Assembly (NCBI RefSeq): GCF_013300725.1
Contig: NZ_JAAIMM010000013.1
Coordinates: 32,278 to 96,277 of the forward strand
Origin: Allocoprococcus comes
GTDB lineage: Bacteria > Bacillota > Clostridia > Lachnospirales > Lachnospiraceae
Reading direction: 5' to 3'
Length of the DNA: 64,000 bases
Position 1 is the first letter of the stretch. Each line of letters opens with the position of its first letter. The notes under the pieces were generated by a model. It was given only the letters and a program-made list of their open reading frames with translations. It was not told where the DNA came from and searched no databases. Position numbers and translations under genes: made by a program. Positions 41,986-49,472 of this stretch are shown here, in pieces.

Positions 41986-42822
41986 ATGACGGTAGATGAG
42001 ATGAAAGAAAAGAAGAGGCAGCTCGGATACAGCAGTGAGAAACTTGCAGAGTTGTCCGGTGTTCCACTTGGAACGGTTCAGAAGATATTCGGTGGATTTA
42101 CGAAAGCACCGCGATATAAGACTTTACAGTCACTTGAGAAAGTCTTTGCAGAGGCAGAGCAAAAGGAAGATTTGAGTACCGGAGCTTATGTTCCAGGAAA
42201 GCAGAATGTGATGATGGTACATGAACCAGCGGCGGCATATCATACCGACGGGAGGAAAGATCAGGGAGGATATACGACGAAAGATTATTTTGCACTTCCG
42301 GAAGATGCAAGGACGGAGTTGATTGATGGTGTGTTTTATGACATGGTTTCGCCAAGTGTCATTCATCAGTTGATTGCCGGACAGATTTTCGTACAGCTGA
42401 ACGTTTTTTTGAGAAAGAAAAAAGCGTCCTGTGTGCCATGCATTGCGCCGGTGGACGTACAGCTGGACTGTGATGACCGGACGATGGTACAGCCGGATGT
42501 ACTTGTTGTCTGTGACAGGGAGAAGATTAGGAAATCTGGGATATTCGGGGCGCCGGATTTTGTAGCAGAGATTTTATCAAAGGCAACCAGACGAAAAGAT
42601 ATGGTGGTCAAGCTTGCCAAGTACGCACAGGCAGGTGTCAGAGAATACTGGTTGATCGATCCGGATAAGCAGAACGTACTGGTATACGATCTGAAGAATA
42701 TGGAATTCCCATCCATTTACGGATTTGATGCGGAGATACCAGTTACGATCTTTGGCGGTGAGTGTAAGGTCAATATGCGCGATATCCAGGAATACATGGA
42801 GAATGTATGTGGGTTAGGATAA
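41986..42822 (+). CDS. HTH domain fused to Uma2-type nuclease fold
   Basis: A 278-residue fusion. Residues 1-60 are an XRE-like helix-turn-helix (QLGYSSEKLAELSGVPLGTV). A linker (about 60-100) leads to a Uma2/DUF820 domain (about 100-275) with YFALPEDARTELIDGVFYDM, VQPDVLVVCD (metal Asp), APDFVAEILSKATRRKDMV and YWLIDPDKQNVLVYDL, a PD-(D/E)XK nuclease fold pattern. Uma2 proteins are numerous and mostly uncharacterised. DNA binding plus a nuclease-like fold suggests a regulator or DNA-acting enzyme; the function is not known. Confidence 0.75.
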   Translation: MTVDEMKEKKRQLGYSSEKLAELSGVPLGTVQKIFGGFTKAPRYKTLQSLEKVFAEAEQKEDLSTGAYVPGKQNVMMVHEPAAAYHTDGRKDQGGYTTKDYFALPEDARTELIDGVFYDMVSPSVIHQLIAGQIFVQLNVFLRKKKASCVPCIAPVDVQLDCDDRTMVQPDVLVVCDREKIRKSGIFGAPDFVAEILSKATRRKDMVVKLAKYAQAGVREYWLIDPDKQNVLVYDLKNMEFPSIYGFDAEIPVTIFGGECKVNMRDIQEYMENVCGLG

Positions 42823-42825
42823 AAG

Positions 42826-42875
42826 AAAACCATTGCAGGAGAGATGTGATTTCATCAGATCCTGTAATGGTTTTT
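42826..42875. terminator. Terminator between convergent genes
   Basis: AAACCATTGCAGGA pairs with TCCTGTAATGGTTT and is followed by TTTTT; it serves the HTH-Uma2 gene and may also serve the MATE gene on the other strand. Confidence 0.7.
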
Positions 42876-42910
42876 GCGTATACGATGAGTAAAGTGCAGA
42901 TTTGTGGAAT

Positions 42911-44257
42911 TTATCTTTCCAGTCCGTGTATCCAGTCTGACTTTAGGAAATAAATCAGAAAAGCGATGGAACTGAGCGCCCAGGTTATCGGGTAAGCCCA
43001 GAAGATCATCTGAATGGACGGGATGAATTTTAAAATAATTACGATATAGGAAACTCGGATCAGACACCAGCATACCAGCATGACATACATCGGGACTGTG
43101 GATTTACCGGCTCCGCGCATGATTCCTGCCATACAGTGTGAAAAAGCAAGCAGGAAGTAGAAAAAGGTGTCCGTGTGTGCCTGCATGGTCCCGTAGTGGA
43201 TAACTTCTGCGGTGGAACTGAAAGCAGACAGAAGCTGTGGAGCGGTAAAATGCACGCAGATACCGATCAGCTCAGAGATCGTAAGGGAACAGATCACACC
43301 GAATACAGCGCCCTTTTTAGCACGGTCATATTCTTTTGCGCCCAGATTCTGACTGATAAAAGTAGTAAGTGCCAGTGCAAAACAGGTGATCGGAAGGAAT
43401 CCAAATCCCTGGATTTTCATATAAGAACCACATCCGGCAACCGCCATTTCCCCAAACTGGTTGATATTTGCCTGGACGAATACATTTGCCAGGGAAATGA
43501 TCGAGTTCTGGAGTCCTGCTGGCAGACCATAAGAAATGATCTGGCGGAGCATATAGGAATCCAGATTGATCCGGTTCAGATGAAGCCGAAACTCCTCCGG
43601 ACTGCGAAGCAGCTGTACCATACAGAGAATAGCACTTAAAAACTGTGAAATGACAGTTGCAAAAGCGGCAGCACCTACACCAAATCCAAGACCTGCGATC
43701 AGTACAAGGTCAAGAATGATATTCGTTACCGAAGAAACGATTAAGTAGATCAGAGGATGGGTACTGTCACCGACGGACTGCAGAATACCGACAAAGAAGT
43801 TGTACATGACGAAGGCAAGTGAGCCGGTAAAGTAGATCCGGAAATAAGTAATCGAGTTTGGAAGTACCGCCTCCGGTGTTCCCATAAGCACCAGGATCTG
43901 TGGTGCGGCAATGATACCGACAATGGTAAGGATCACGCCGCAGATCAGTCCGAAGCCAACGGTTGTATGGATGGATTTCTGCAGATTCGGAATGTCTCTG
44001 GCACCGTAATATTTGGCAACGATGACACCGGATCCGATGGCGATTCCATTAAAAAAACCGACCATAAGAAAGATCAGATTACCGGAAGAGCTGACAGCGG
44101 CAAGCGCAGAGCTTCCAAGAAAATTTCCAACGATCAGAGAGTCGGCGGTGTTATATAGCTGCTGAAAAAGGTTTCCCCAGAAAAGCGGGATCGCAAAAGC
44201 AACGATACGCTTCCAGATGGAGCCTTCTGTCATCAGTTTTGCAGAAGATTTTGACAT
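42911..44257 (-). CDS. MATE-family multidrug exporter
   Basis: A 448-residue membrane protein with twelve hydrophobic segments in two matching halves. The start IWKRIVAFAIPLFWGNLFQQ, LYNTADSLIVGNFLGSSALA, and the half-repeat LPAGLQNSIISLANVFVQAN are typical of MATE exporters, which move drugs or toxic metabolites out with Na+ or H+. The substrate is unknown. It is on the minus strand and its ATG is preceded (in its own direction) by GGGGGAAATATTCT, a modest ribosome site. Confidence 0.9.
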   Translation of the reverse strand: MSKSSAKLMTEGSIWKRIVAFAIPLFWGNLFQQLYNTADSLIVGNFLGSSALAAVSSSGNLIFLMVGFFNGIAIGSGVIVAKYYGARDIPNLQKSIHTTVGFGLICGVILTIVGIIAAPQILVLMGTPEAVLPNSITYFRIYFTGSLAFVMYNFFVGILQSVGDSTHPLIYLIVSSVTNIILDLVLIAGLGFGVGAAAFATVISQFLSAILCMVQLLRSPEEFRLHLNRINLDSYMLRQIISYGLPAGLQNSIISLANVFVQANINQFGEMAVAGCGSYMKIQGFGFLPITCFALALTTFISQNLGAKEYDRAKKGAVFGVICSLTISELIGICVHFTAPQLLSAFSSTAEVIHYGTMQAHTDTFFYFLLAFSHCMAGIMRGAGKSTVPMYVMLVCWCLIRVSYIVIILKFIPSIQMIFWAYPITWALSSIAFLIYFLKSDWIHGLER

Positions 44258-44433
44258 AGAATATTTCCCCCGTTTCTTAAGTCATTACTTTTTAGTATAG
44301 AATGTGGCAGGGAGAAAGTCAATGAAAATGGGGGAGGGATGTGAAGTCTATAGAGAATAGAATTTTTATAGCCACCAACCACGTTTTGGTGGCTGGTGAT
44401 ATTCATTATAGATAGTTTGTTTGTATTATATTT

Positions 44434-44967
44434 TTATTTTAACAATTCAGCCAGATAATGTTCATCTTTTCCGTGAGATCCATTATATTTTTTATAGTCA
44501 TTGATACATCGAACCAGTAAAGCCGGATTGTTACCAAAATATTCTGTATAAAATGCAGTACTGTTATCATATTTTTTCTTACCCAATTTGATGTTAGCCT
44601 TTGCAAAATCTTTGGGTTTCATTCCGGACTTTACTTTTTCATAAGCGCCGGTCAGCTGTTCTGCAATGATGAATAGCATTTCTAATTCAGGTTTTGTACA
44701 ATATTTTTCAACGCTTATAATTTTGGATTTATACTCTGCCGGTATTTTCAGTTTATCGCTTTGTTTATCGCCTATGCGATATATTTTTACTTCGCCTGGA
44801 TACAAGTTTAATTCTGTTCTTACCTGAGCGGAGGAGTGGATCTGTCTTGCGTGATAGGGAGTCAATCCAAGTAAATCGTCTTCTGTAAATTTCAGGCAGT
44901 TATTTTGCAAAAGGATATTTATAATTTCTTTTTCGTTTGGTCCCTCACACATAATCAATAATTTCAT
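44434..44967 (-). CDS. TOPRIM-like partner of an AAA ATPase
   Basis: A 177-residue protein. The opening KLLIMCEGPNEKEIINILL has the EG-x2-E motif of TOPRIM/OLD-type and RloB/DUF4276-like nucleases. Later acidic motifs (YRIGDKQSDKLKIP and EKYCTKPELEMLFIIAE) could complete a metal site. The ATG overlaps the end of the ATPase gene by 4 bases, so the pair is coupled. It is AT-rich compared with flanking genes. The best guess is the effector of a two-gene defence system; the family is not certain. Confidence 0.6.
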   Translation of the reverse strand: MKLLIMCEGPNEKEIINILLQNNCLKFTEDDLLGLTPYHARQIHSSAQVRTELNLYPGEVKIYRIGDKQSDKLKIPAEYKSKIISVEKYCTKPELEMLFIIAEQLTGAYEKVKSGMKPKDFAKANIKLGKKKYDNSTAFYTEYFGNNPALLVRCINDYKKYNGSHGKDEHYLAELLK

Positions 44968-46082
44968 TTCTTTAATTCCTTTTTTAAAGCCATGAGTTCT
45001 TCGTAATTAACAGCTGTTTGAAAAACATTATTGTAAAACTGTCTGCTTTTCAATAATTCCGGTCTTACGGCATAACCACGATACATATTGGTAAGGTAGA
45101 CCTTTTCATTTGATTTTGCGATAAAAATATTATCCTGCCGATTAAATAAATCCAGTAGTTCGCAATAATGAGTTGTAAATATTAAGGTTGCCTGATGTCT
45201 GTTTACAGATTTATCTTTGTATAAACTAATCATGTTTTCAACCAAAGTCTTATGAAAATGGTTTTCTATTTCGTCTACGATCAGATCAAATCCATTTTGC
45301 AATGATGCGACAACTAAAATATATAATAACATACCTTTGGTTGTTCCGCTGGAAAGAAGATACAAAAGTTCTTTATCAGATACCACTTTTTCCTGACTAC
45401 AAAATAAGATTCTGTAATTATGGTCATCTAACTTTTGTAAATCAGAAATATTTTCATCGAAAATGTTAATTACATTGCTTAAAATATCTGTTGAAATATG
45501 AAAATCCTTTAGTGAAGCGAAGAGCAGTCGATAGGTATCTATTCCTTTTCCAAAACTATCAAAGTAAATGGCTCTTGTTGCTTTCTTTTTCAGGATAAAA
45601 AATATTTTGGAAGTATCTTCGGGAAGTTCGCCTGCGATTTCTACATCTTCAAAGCTATTGTCAGCATAGATTTCTTTTACTTTACTTTTAAAGTATTTTT
45701 TTCTGCGAATTTTCTGATTTGTGAAAATAGCTTTACTTCCAATAGAGTCAGCATTTTTGAGAATGGTTTCATAACGATAAATATATTCATCGTAATAAAA
45801 ATCCATTAACAATTCAACACCATCAAAACTGTATGATTTAGATTCTAAACGAAAGTCTTCCAAAATTGAAAAACATGCATCCAGAAGCTCTACTGCTGTT
45901 GTTTTTCCAGAAGCATTTTTTCCTACAAATGCAACTGTGTTGTACGTGTATAATCCTTCTGTAATCTTTTGTAATTCATATTCTTTATCTTCGGCTGTTT
46001 TTTTTGATTTTGCTACAAAATCAATTTCAAAATTTTCCGAACAGTTTTTGAAATGCTTCGCTTTTACATGTAATAATTTCAT
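44964..46082 (-). CDS. AAA15/AAA21-type ATPase, candidate defence protein
   Basis: A 372-residue SMC/RecF-like AAA ATPase. Walker A is VAFVGKNASGKTTAVELL (about residues 51-68), Walker B DLIVDEIENHFHK (about 273-285) and a switch His lies in TLIFTTHYCELLDL (about 305-318). The signature-like LLSSGTTKGMLLYILVVASL precedes Walker B. Such ATPases act with small nuclease-like partners in phage defence (PARIS, RloA/B and OLD-type systems). It heads a two-gene minus-strand operon with the TOPRIM-like gene. Its own promoter is at 46107-46135. Confidence 0.75.
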   Translation of the reverse strand: MKLLHVKAKHFKNCSENFEIDFVAKSKKTAEDKEYELQKITEGLYTYNTVAFVGKNASGKTTAVELLDACFSILEDFRLESKSYSFDGVELLMDFYYDEYIYRYETILKNADSIGSKAIFTNQKIRRKKYFKSKVKEIYADNSFEDVEIAGELPEDTSKIFFILKKKATRAIYFDSFGKGIDTYRLLFASLKDFHISTDILSNVINIFDENISDLQKLDDHNYRILFCSQEKVVSDKELLYLLSSGTTKGMLLYILVVASLQNGFDLIVDEIENHFHKTLVENMISLYKDKSVNRHQATLIFTTHYCELLDLFNRQDNIFIAKSNEKVYLTNMYRGYAVRPELLKSRQFYNNVFQTAVNYEELMALKKELKK

Positions 46083-46106
46083 TGTTTTTCACCTCATTTC
46101 TATATA

Positions 46107-46135
46107 AGTATACCATTTTACGCAAATTTAAACAA
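46107..46135 (-). promoter_or_regulatory. Promoter of the AAA-TOPRIM operon
   Basis: On the minus strand TTGTTT, a 17-base spacer and TATACT stand about 25 bases before the ATPase start. Confidence 0.6.
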
Positions 46136-46263
46136 TGATTTTGTTTAAAAATAATTCTGTAATTATAACTATAGCTTGTGGTATAGGATGGACTATAGTC
46201 AATAGTGTGCCCTTTTATTTGAAAAAGAATTATGCTATAGGATTAAATTTATTACGATTTGAT

Positions 46264-46271
46264 GGTATAAT
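46264..46271 (+). promoter_or_regulatory. Extended -10 element before zinc-ribbon gene
   Basis: GGTATAAT preceded by T (TGGTATAAT) about 30 bases before the start codon; no clear -35 box is seen. Confidence 0.45.
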
Positions 46272-46301
46272 AATTTCAAAATCAGAGAGGTATTAAAAGG
46301 A

Positions 46302-46553
46302 ATGGAAAAGGACAAAAAGATCATAAACAGATGTAGTGAATGCGGTCTTTATAAGACACCTCAAACAGACATTTGTCCAGAATGTGGAGGTATAATGGAT
46401 CTGGCGATTAAAGGGGAAGATTTATCCTGGAGTTGCAGACAATGCAGTTATAGTCTTGCGACAACAGCTCAAAAACCATGCTATTGGGATAACAAAAAGT
46501 TTGCGAAAGAATGCTATCCACAAATGGAAAAATGTCCTTATGCGGAAAAATAA
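46302..46553 (+). CDS. Small zinc-ribbon protein
   Basis: An 83-residue protein with three CxxC pairs (CSEC at 12-15, CPEC at 26-29, CRQC at 46-49) and further Cys residues near the end, so it should bind one or two zinc ions. No catalytic motif is seen. It lies in the AT-rich island, divergent from the AAA operon, with the next gene 3 bases on. The function is unknown. Confidence 0.55.
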   Translation: MEKDKKIINRCSECGLYKTPQTDICPECGGIMDLAIKGEDLSWSCRQCSYSLATTAQKPCYWDNKKFAKECYPQMEKCPYAEK

Positions 46554-46556
46554 TTT

Positions 46557-46919
46557 ATGGTTAAGGAGAGACTAAAATTGACACTGGAAGAAGTATTTTA
46601 TAACTTATCTGATGAATATGGAGAAAAATTTAATTGGCGTTTGATTCCATTAACCCAATCAGGAAGAGGTATTTTTATTGACGAATTAAAAAAAGAAATT
46701 GGTAAAAACCATTTTTTATACAATAAAAGAGTCTGGGCGGTTGCAAAATGTGAATCAGGCAATAAGGTTTTATATCTGACAGGAAATGAAAAAGGAGAAG
46801 ACACCTATTATGTTTTTAATTTAACATATTTAGAGCACAATACCGGAAAATTTCCAGACTATGAAGAGCTAGGAGACCTTCATGCAGTGAAAGAATATAT
46901 GGAAAAATGTAATAGATAA
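46557..46919 (+). CDS. Small unknown protein in the AT-rich island
   Basis: A 120-residue protein (LTLEEVFYNLSDEYGEKFNW, RGIFIDELKKEIGKNHF, ending HAVKEYMEKCNR). I do not recognise a family; the size and style resemble immunity or SMI1-like proteins, but this is a guess. The start may be ATG 46557, coupled to the gene before it. A TTG at 46578 has AAGGAG at the right distance and is equally likely. Confidence 0.5.
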   Translation: MVKERLKLTLEEVFYNLSDEYGEKFNWRLIPLTQSGRGIFIDELKKEIGKNHFLYNKRVWAVAKCESGNKVLYLTGNEKGEDTYYVFNLTYLEHNTGKFPDYEELGDLHAVKEYMEKCNR

Positions 46920-46927
46920 AATTTCAA

Positions 46928-46967
46928 GAGGACTTGTAAGACCAAAACCTTACAAGTCCTCTTCTTC
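46928..46967. terminator. Two-way terminator
   Basis: GAGGACTTGTAAG and CTTACAAGTCCTC form a 13-pair stem with T-rich flanks, between convergent genes. Confidence 0.8.
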
Positions 46968-46977
46968 ATCTAACAGC

Positions 46978-47763
46978 TTATCCTTCATGAAACCGCGAAA
47001 GAAACTGTTTTGTTCTCTCTTCACTTGGATTTTCAAACACCTGACGTGGATCACCCTGTTCGACAATGCGTCCGTCGTCCATAAAGATCACATGATCGGC
47101 GACGTCACGGGCAAATGCCATCTCATGGGTTACGATGATCATCGTCGTATTCTGGTCAGCAAGCTCGCGGATAACTTTTAATACTTCTCCGGTCAGCTCC
47201 GGGTCCAGTGCAGAAGTCGGTTCGTCAAAGCAGAGGATATCCGGCTGCAGGGCAAGTGCCCTTGCAATAGCAACTCTCTGACACTGCCCACCGGAAAGCT
47301 GATGCGGATAATTGTCCATCCGGTTATCCAGTCCCATCTGTGTCAGAAGAACCTTTGCCTGTACCTCGATGGCGGTCAGGATTTCACGTTTTCTTTCTTT
47401 AAAGTCTGGCTGCTCTGCGGCGAGAAGCTTTTTAGCAAGCATTACATTTTCCAGAGCGGTATACTGCGGAAACAGATTAAAGTTCTGAAACACCAGACCA
47501 AAATGTAGTCGTTTTTTACGGATCACAGATTCCTGTGTGGTTGCCGGGACAGAGGCGTCAAAAAGTGTCTCGCCATTTACCCGGATGATTCCGTTATCCG
47601 GACGTTCCAGAAAGTTCAGGCAGCGGAGAAGCGTTGTCTTTCCACTTCCGGAAGATCCGATGATGGAAACAGCCTGTCCTTTTTCCAGGTTAAATCCAAC
47701 GTCTTTTAAGACAGGAGTCTTATTAAAAGATTTACTGATATGTTCTACTTCTAAGATTGGCAT
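46978..47763 (-). CDS. Amino-acid ABC transporter ATP-binding protein
   Basis: A 261-residue ATPase of the polar-amino-acid (GlnQ-like) importer class. It has Walker A GSSGSGKTTLLRCLNFLERP, a Q-loop in FQNFNLFPQYTALENVML, the signature LSGGQCQRVAIARALA, Walker B ILCFDEPTSALDPEL and the switch His in IVTHEMAFARDV. It drives import by the permease and binding protein encoded upstream on the same strand (gap 15 bases). The amino acid cannot be fixed. Confidence 0.95.
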   Translation of the reverse strand: MPILEVEHISKSFNKTPVLKDVGFNLEKGQAVSIIGSSGSGKTTLLRCLNFLERPDNGIIRVNGETLFDASVPATTQESVIRKKRLHFGLVFQNFNLFPQYTALENVMLAKKLLAAEQPDFKERKREILTAIEVQAKVLLTQMGLDNRMDNYPHQLSGGQCQRVAIARALALQPDILCFDEPTSALDPELTGEVLKVIRELADQNTTMIIVTHEMAFARDVADHVIFMDDGRIVEQGDPRQVFENPSEERTKQFLSRFHEG

Positions 47764-47778
47764 AAATATGAATTCTCC

Positions 47779-48465
47779 TTATCTGAAATATTCCAGTTTC
47801 TTTTCAAGGCGTCCGAGAAGAACGGTCAGGATACCGTTGAAAATAAGATAATAAACAGCGGTAAAGAACAGCGGCCAGATGGCACCGGAGATGCCATGTG
47901 AGCCTTTCATAAATGCCTGTCCTGCCCAGATAATCTCCTGCAGCGCGATAATACGTGCAAGAGAAGTATCTTTTACCAGGGTGATGATCTCATTTGACAT
48001 CGGTGGTACGATGCGTTTGATCATCTGAAGAAGTGTGATCTTGAAAAAGATCTGATGCTTTGTCATGCCAAGTACAAGACCGGCTTCTTTCTGACCTTCC
48101 GGAACACCCTGGATTCCACCGCGGTAGATTTCTGAAAAATAGCAGGCGTAATTGATGATAAAAGATACGGCTGCTGCAAGGAATCGTCCTGCTTCACCAC
48201 CACCCCAGATCGGGTTATGTAAGACCAGCCCGGGGAAATAGTAGATGATCAGAAGCTGGATCATCAGCGGGGTACCGCGGATCACCCAGACGATCAGTCT
48301 CGCAAGCCAGCTAAGAGGCTTGAAATGAGACATGGAGCCAAAGGCAATGACCAGTCCGAGAGGAAGGGCGCCGATCAGCGTCACAATAAATAATTTTAAA
48401 GTTTGTAAAAAGCCGACATTCAGTGCGGACACTACGACCGGCATTTGTTTCATAATCAGATCCAT
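47779..48465 (-). CDS. Amino-acid ABC transporter permease
   Basis: A 228-residue HisM-type permease with about five membrane spans. The EAA-type cytoplasmic loop includes YFSEIYRGGIQGVPEGQKEA GLVLGM, which docks the ATPase; PPMSNEIITLVKDTSL is also typical. It lies between the ATPase and binding-protein genes, so the three form one operon. Confidence 0.93.
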   Translation of the reverse strand: MDLIMKQMPVVVSALNVGFLQTLKLFIVTLIGALPLGLVIAFGSMSHFKPLSWLARLIVWVIRGTPLMIQLLIIYYFPGLVLHNPIWGGGEAGRFLAAAVSFIINYACYFSEIYRGGIQGVPEGQKEAGLVLGMTKHQIFFKITLLQMIKRIVPPMSNEIITLVKDTSLARIIALQEIIWAGQAFMKGSHGISGAIWPLFFTAVYYLIFNGILTVLLGRLEKKLEYFR

Positions 48466-48486
48466 AAAAAGTTCCTGCCTTAAATA

Positions 48487-49308
48487 TTATTTCTGCTCAA
48501 TGATGGCATCCTGAACCCCATAGGTTTCAGCGCATTTCTTCATAGAACCATCATTGTAGCTTGTCTTGAAGAATTCGTTCAGTTTGTCTGCAAGATCGGA
48601 ACCTTTGCGGAATCCAACACCATATTTTTCGGTAGTAAGTTCAACGGTGTGAGTCAGATTTTCGTATCCGGTACCTTTTCCGACCATGGCACCGGCCATC
48701 AGAAGGTCGATGACTGCAGCATCAGAGGTTCCGGCTGCAACTTCCATCAGGGCATCAGACTGTGAAGAAACCGCAGTGTAGTCATATCCTTCTCCGCTTA
48801 CAGCTTCTTCTCCGGCACTTCCGGATTCAACTGCAAAAGAAAGATCCTTCAGACTGTCTTTGTCCTGATATTTGTCTGCTTTATCAGAAGGAACAACCAC
48901 TACCTGCGCATTGTTACAGTAAGCGGATGTGCATGCCATTGCGCTGGTTACTTCATCAGTAAGTGTCATACCGTTCCATACACAGTCGATTGTCTTTCCG
49001 TCAAGTTCCATGACTTTATTGTCCCAGTCAATCTCTACAAATTCAGCATCAACGCCAAGACTTTTTGCAAATGCTTTTGCCATATCAGCATCAAAACCGA
49101 TCCATTCATCGTTATCATCTTTGTAATCCATTGGTTCAAAATCAGTGATTCCAACTACCAGGGTTCCTTTGTCCTGAACGTATTCTACATCGCTTTTGGA
49201 TGCTTTTTTTGAATCATCTGAAGTTTTTGTATCGGAAGATGAACCTCCGCATGCTGCAAGGGATAATACCATTGCTGAAGTAAGTGCAAGTGCTGTTATT
49301 TTTTTCAT
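48487..49308 (-). CDS. Amino-acid ABC transporter substrate-binding lipoprotein
   Basis: A 273-residue lipoprotein with lipobox LAAC (Cys at about residue 20), a Ser/Asp/Lys linker and a type-II periplasmic-binding fold. The usual markers are LVVGITDFEPMDYKDDN, WIGFDADMAKAFAKSLGVDA, DNKVMELDGKTIDCVWNG and DLLMAGAM. It captures a polar amino acid outside the cell for the permease. It is first in its operon, with a promoter at 49351-49379. Confidence 0.93.
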   Translation of the reverse strand: MKKITALALTSAMVLSLAACGGSSSDTKTSDDSKKASKSDVEYVQDKGTLVVGITDFEPMDYKDDNDEWIGFDADMAKAFAKSLGVDAEFVEIDWDNKVMELDGKTIDCVWNGMTLTDEVTSAMACTSAYCNNAQVVVVPSDKADKYQDKDSLKDLSFAVESGSAGEEAVSGEGYDYTAVSSQSDALMEVAAGTSDAAVIDLLMAGAMVGKGTGYENLTHTVELTTEKYGVGFRKGSDLADKLNEFFKTSYNDGSMKKCAETYGVQDAIIEQK

Positions 49309-49350
49309 AATAATCTCTCCTCATATACTTTCAAAAAATGTCACGTCACT

Positions 49351-49379
49351 ATATTATCAATCTACCATACTAAAGTCAA
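49351..49379 (-). promoter_or_regulatory. Promoter of the amino-acid ABC operon
   Basis: On the minus strand TTGACT, a 17-base spacer and TAATAT. Confidence 0.65.
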
Positions 49380-49392
49380 CCAAAACTTGCTA

Positions 49393-49421
49393 TTTACTTT
49401 CTTTTTTGATAAAGATACAAT
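49393..49421 (+). promoter_or_regulatory. Promoter of the UvrA-like gene
   Basis: TTTACT, a 17-base spacer and TACAAT, about 50 bases before the start; it is divergent from the ABC-operon promoter. Confidence 0.5.
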
Positions 49422-49472
49422 AAGAAATACAGGAATTACTGTAGAAAGAGTAAAACAGAGGAATATAAATAT

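Noticed and set aside
44370..44394. AGCCACCA/TGGTGGCT hairpin as terminator of the AAA-TOPRIM operon
   Set aside because: Neither strand has a T run after the stem, so it is not listed as a terminator, although it lies where the operon should end.
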